Assembly (NCBI GenBank): GCA_008360975.2
Contig: CM039189.1
Coordinates: 14,660,056-14,724,055, forward strand
Length of the DNA: 64,000 bases
Origin: Lichenostomus cassidix
Lineage: Eukaryota; Chordata; Aves; Passeriformes; Meliphagidae
Reading direction: 5' to 3'
The stretch's first letter is position 1. Each line of letters begins with the position of its first letter. This document shows positions 61,481-64,000 of the stretch, one piece after another. The notes beneath the pieces were generated by a model that made no database searches, was not told the DNA's origin, and saw nothing but the letters and a program-made list of their open reading frames with translations. The position numbers and the translations under genes were made by a program.

Positions 61481-64000
61481 CAGTATGAACCAAGTAAATC
61501 GTGTACACAGATCCTCCTTCTCTCACAACTCTGCAGGCTGAAAAGGCTTCTATCCTCAGCACTTGTCATTGCCTCATTGCTGAGGGTCATATCAAATCTG
61601 TTAACTAGGGCTGCTTCTTTATGCCCCCACCTGTTTTAGTGAAAATGAACCCTACATACAGGGACAGTATTATTTAAATCAATTAAGACAGTCCAGTTCA
61701 CTTTTTGTGGATTACAGGTTAAGGGTTCTCATCTGTGCAGCTCAGTCACCATACTGAAGTAGGGAGGCAATAGGCATCTGGAAAGACAGAACAGACTACA
61801 GACCTGTCTTTCCTTTCCACATTCCTTCTCCCAGAAAGGAGGAGTATAAATCTCCCTGGCTCAGGAACTCACTGTTCGTGAATGAATATGGTTGACAATT
61901 TTTCAAAATGTTCTTTTATTTTCTTGTTGGTGCTCAAAGAAACATTTTCACTGTTTCTTTGAGAGACCCTTTTTCTCTACAGGAAGTTCAAGTTTGCAAA
62001 AAACCTAAACAAAATCTCCACATTCAACATGAGATATCTGCCATTCTATGATTCATTTAAATACTTTACTGAAAACATTATCAAAAGGGTTCCAACAATT
62101 GGTTATGTCTTAAAAGTGTGAACTCTTTCCAATTATATTTTTAGCATCTCAAATTTATTTCAGAGTGTGCACTATTATTCAAAAAGAGAAGCTGCTCTAT
62201 ATGCTTCAAAATGAACAATTTCAAGTTAAGAATTTTCACTGAAATCATAGCCACTCTTAGTCAATGCCAGTAAGGAAATAGCCTGATCTGACTGCAAAAT
62301 CATTGTCTGTATTTTTTTTACTTTTTTAAGATGTGAATACTACTATCAGTAAAATATTAGAAGTAAATTATGAAGCTTCCCATATTTATTTTGAGATTTT
62401 TTATTTGTAATCATCATAGAGGGAAGATTTTTTCAGAATCCTCCCTTGGTAGTTTTGTGTTTAACTATCTGCATTAAATTGCAACAATGCTCACCCAGTC
62501 TATCCAGAAAAGCATTTCTGCCCTTCATAGTTCAACAAAACAACCACCACCTTACAGTCTCTGTCTGCCTCTGTGGAGGGAAGCAGCATGGCCCTCAATA
62601 AACACCCTTGGGGATAAATTTAAGAAAGAAAACTATGTGATTGCCTTTATACCCTATTTAATCAATCCACACCCTTCTTCATCAATCCAGGTAGTATCAA
62701 TAAGAAACTAAGGATGAAGATCAGGGCTGTGTGCTAATGACCAAAGCTGAAAATGTATCCCAGTTCATTAAACATTTTCACTGTTTTTGCCTTCAGAGTT
62801 GATAATATGTTTTCATAAGCAGGCAGGTTATTAAAACGCAAACTTCCTGGTGAGAGCTGGGACATTATTCATTAAAAGTTTCTCATGAGAACTGTCCACA
62901 GACAACAGATGAAAAGGAGACTCTTTACCCCACTAACTGTTCACAAAAAAAGGTAAAAAATGCTCCTCAAAAGACAAGCCTTCACAAAAATACTGACGTT
63001 TCAATTTAAATCTTGATGAAATCACAAATGAGTAAGAACAAGGCCAATAGGCCAATTACATGCAAAGGCAGCATATACCACACATCTTTGTTGCACTGTG
63101 TGACATTAGAAGAGAACAAGCACTTTAAAAAAACAGGGGAAAAATTTAAAATTGTATTTCATACTTCTATGAGAATGTTCTTTTCTCAAGGTCTGCATCT
63201 GTAAAATCAGGAAAACCTTCCAGGGGAAAAAAAAAACCAAAGAAGACTCTGACAGAAGTATTGCTCTCAGTGATTCATTTGAAAGTGCTGAACTCATATT
63301 CAGAGCCTGAAATCTAAGAACCACCAGCTGGGCTGGGATTCTAAATTATATGGAAGGAGTGAGTTTTTGAGTTGTGATGCACTAAGTAGTGGAGGCAATT
63401 GCTTTTCTCACCTATTCCACAAGGAAACCAGGAAGAGAAACATGTAAGAATTAAGAAAAGGAGACTTCGTATTGTTGGACTACAGCATCTTGCGCTGCTG
63501 AACCAGAGATTGCTTTAAAAAGGAACTTCTAAATTTTAAATAAATCTTTTATAGTGAATCATTTCAAGATGGAGCTGGAAGAAAGACAAAACAAATAAGA
63601 TAAAATTGTGCATAATATATTAGTTATAAAAGAATCTGTCTATGTACTGGGAGTTCACTCATAATAAGAGGGGCAAGAAAAGGTCCTGCCAAGTACCAGC
63701 ATTACTGCCAAGGGAAGGAGGAGGGAGTCCATGGAATAAGTATGTGAGGGAATATTTATAGGTCATATATAAGAAGCATGGAGAAAGCCTGCAACCAAAG
63801 GAACTACACAGACACATACTCCTGTACACTGCTTAAGGAATGTAGAGGGTCACAGACCTCTTCTATTTCAGTTTAGGAGTGATTAAAAAATGCTGTCAGC
63901 TATCCACACGCAGCTGGGGAGATGCCTGGTGGGCAGTATTCTCTCTAAGTCCAAGCAGTATCACTAGTCTATGCATTAATTTAACCCACACTGCAGAATG
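61481..64000. other. Non-coding DNA, no gene seen
   Basis: Unique AT-rich sequence to the window edge. Open frames are under 90 codons and overlap. CATTCTATGATTC at 62041 resembles a CR1 tail, but no CR1 body adjoins it. A-run near 63229. Confidence 0.65.

Noticed and set aside
62041..62053. CATTCTATGATTC as a CR1 3' end
   Set aside because: Thirteen bases only. The neighbouring sequence lacks the CR1 body expected on either strand.

Overview
This is a window of bird nuclear DNA, AT-rich and almost free of genes. Three things point to a bird: CR1 retroposons (one young with the avian CR1 tail, two old and worn), long terminal repeats (LTRs) of kinds common in modern birds, and a low overall repeat load with no mammalian SINEs. 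I found no convincing host gene, tRNA, rRNA or CRISPR array. The species cannot be read from the sequence.

Layout. 1-18078 is unique non-coding DNA with one weak exon-like stretch (5747-5962, minus strand). 18079-18604 is a solo LTR with a TATA box. 21131-21739 is a 5'-truncated CR1 on the minus strand that keeps the end of its ORF2. 23780-28562 holds worn ancient retroposon pieces (an old CR1 and two MIR/L3-like fragments). 28563-51470 is mostly featureless. 51477-51808 is a 332-bp solo LTR on the minus strand, flanked by the 6-bp duplication TAAGAC. 54225-60185 is an almost complete endogenous retrovirus. 60560-61480 is an old CR1 3' end on the plus strand. The rest, to 64000, is unremarkable.

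The provirus is the main content. It has two about 510-bp LTRs, a 5-bp target duplication (TCATG), a primer-binding site resembling the complement of the tRNA-Lys(CTT) 3' end, a 553-codon gag and an ERV-L-like pol (protease, reverse transcriptase, RNase H, integrase). There is no env and no dUTPase. gag and pol are in one frame, separated by a single amber codon. Gag begins with hydrophobic, membrane-like segments and has no zinc knuckle.

The most striking observation is one-sided G-to-A hypermutation confined to the 3' end. I aligned the two LTRs by eye. 26 of 32 substitutions are G in the 5' LTR and A in the 3' LTR, and none go the other way. 24 of the 26 are followed by a purine. The last edit is at 60053, and the remaining 132 bases of the LTR carry none. 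Upstream, five in-frame stops in the integrase end (59220-59576) each sit where one G-to-A change would turn a TGG codon into a stop. An integrase catalytic Asp is also Asn, as a G-to-A change would give. This is the pattern of cytidine deamination of minus-strand viral cDNA during reverse transcription, in a class of animals known to lack APOBEC3. The copy therefore appears to have been damaged as it was made, while gag and the first three quarters of pol stayed open.
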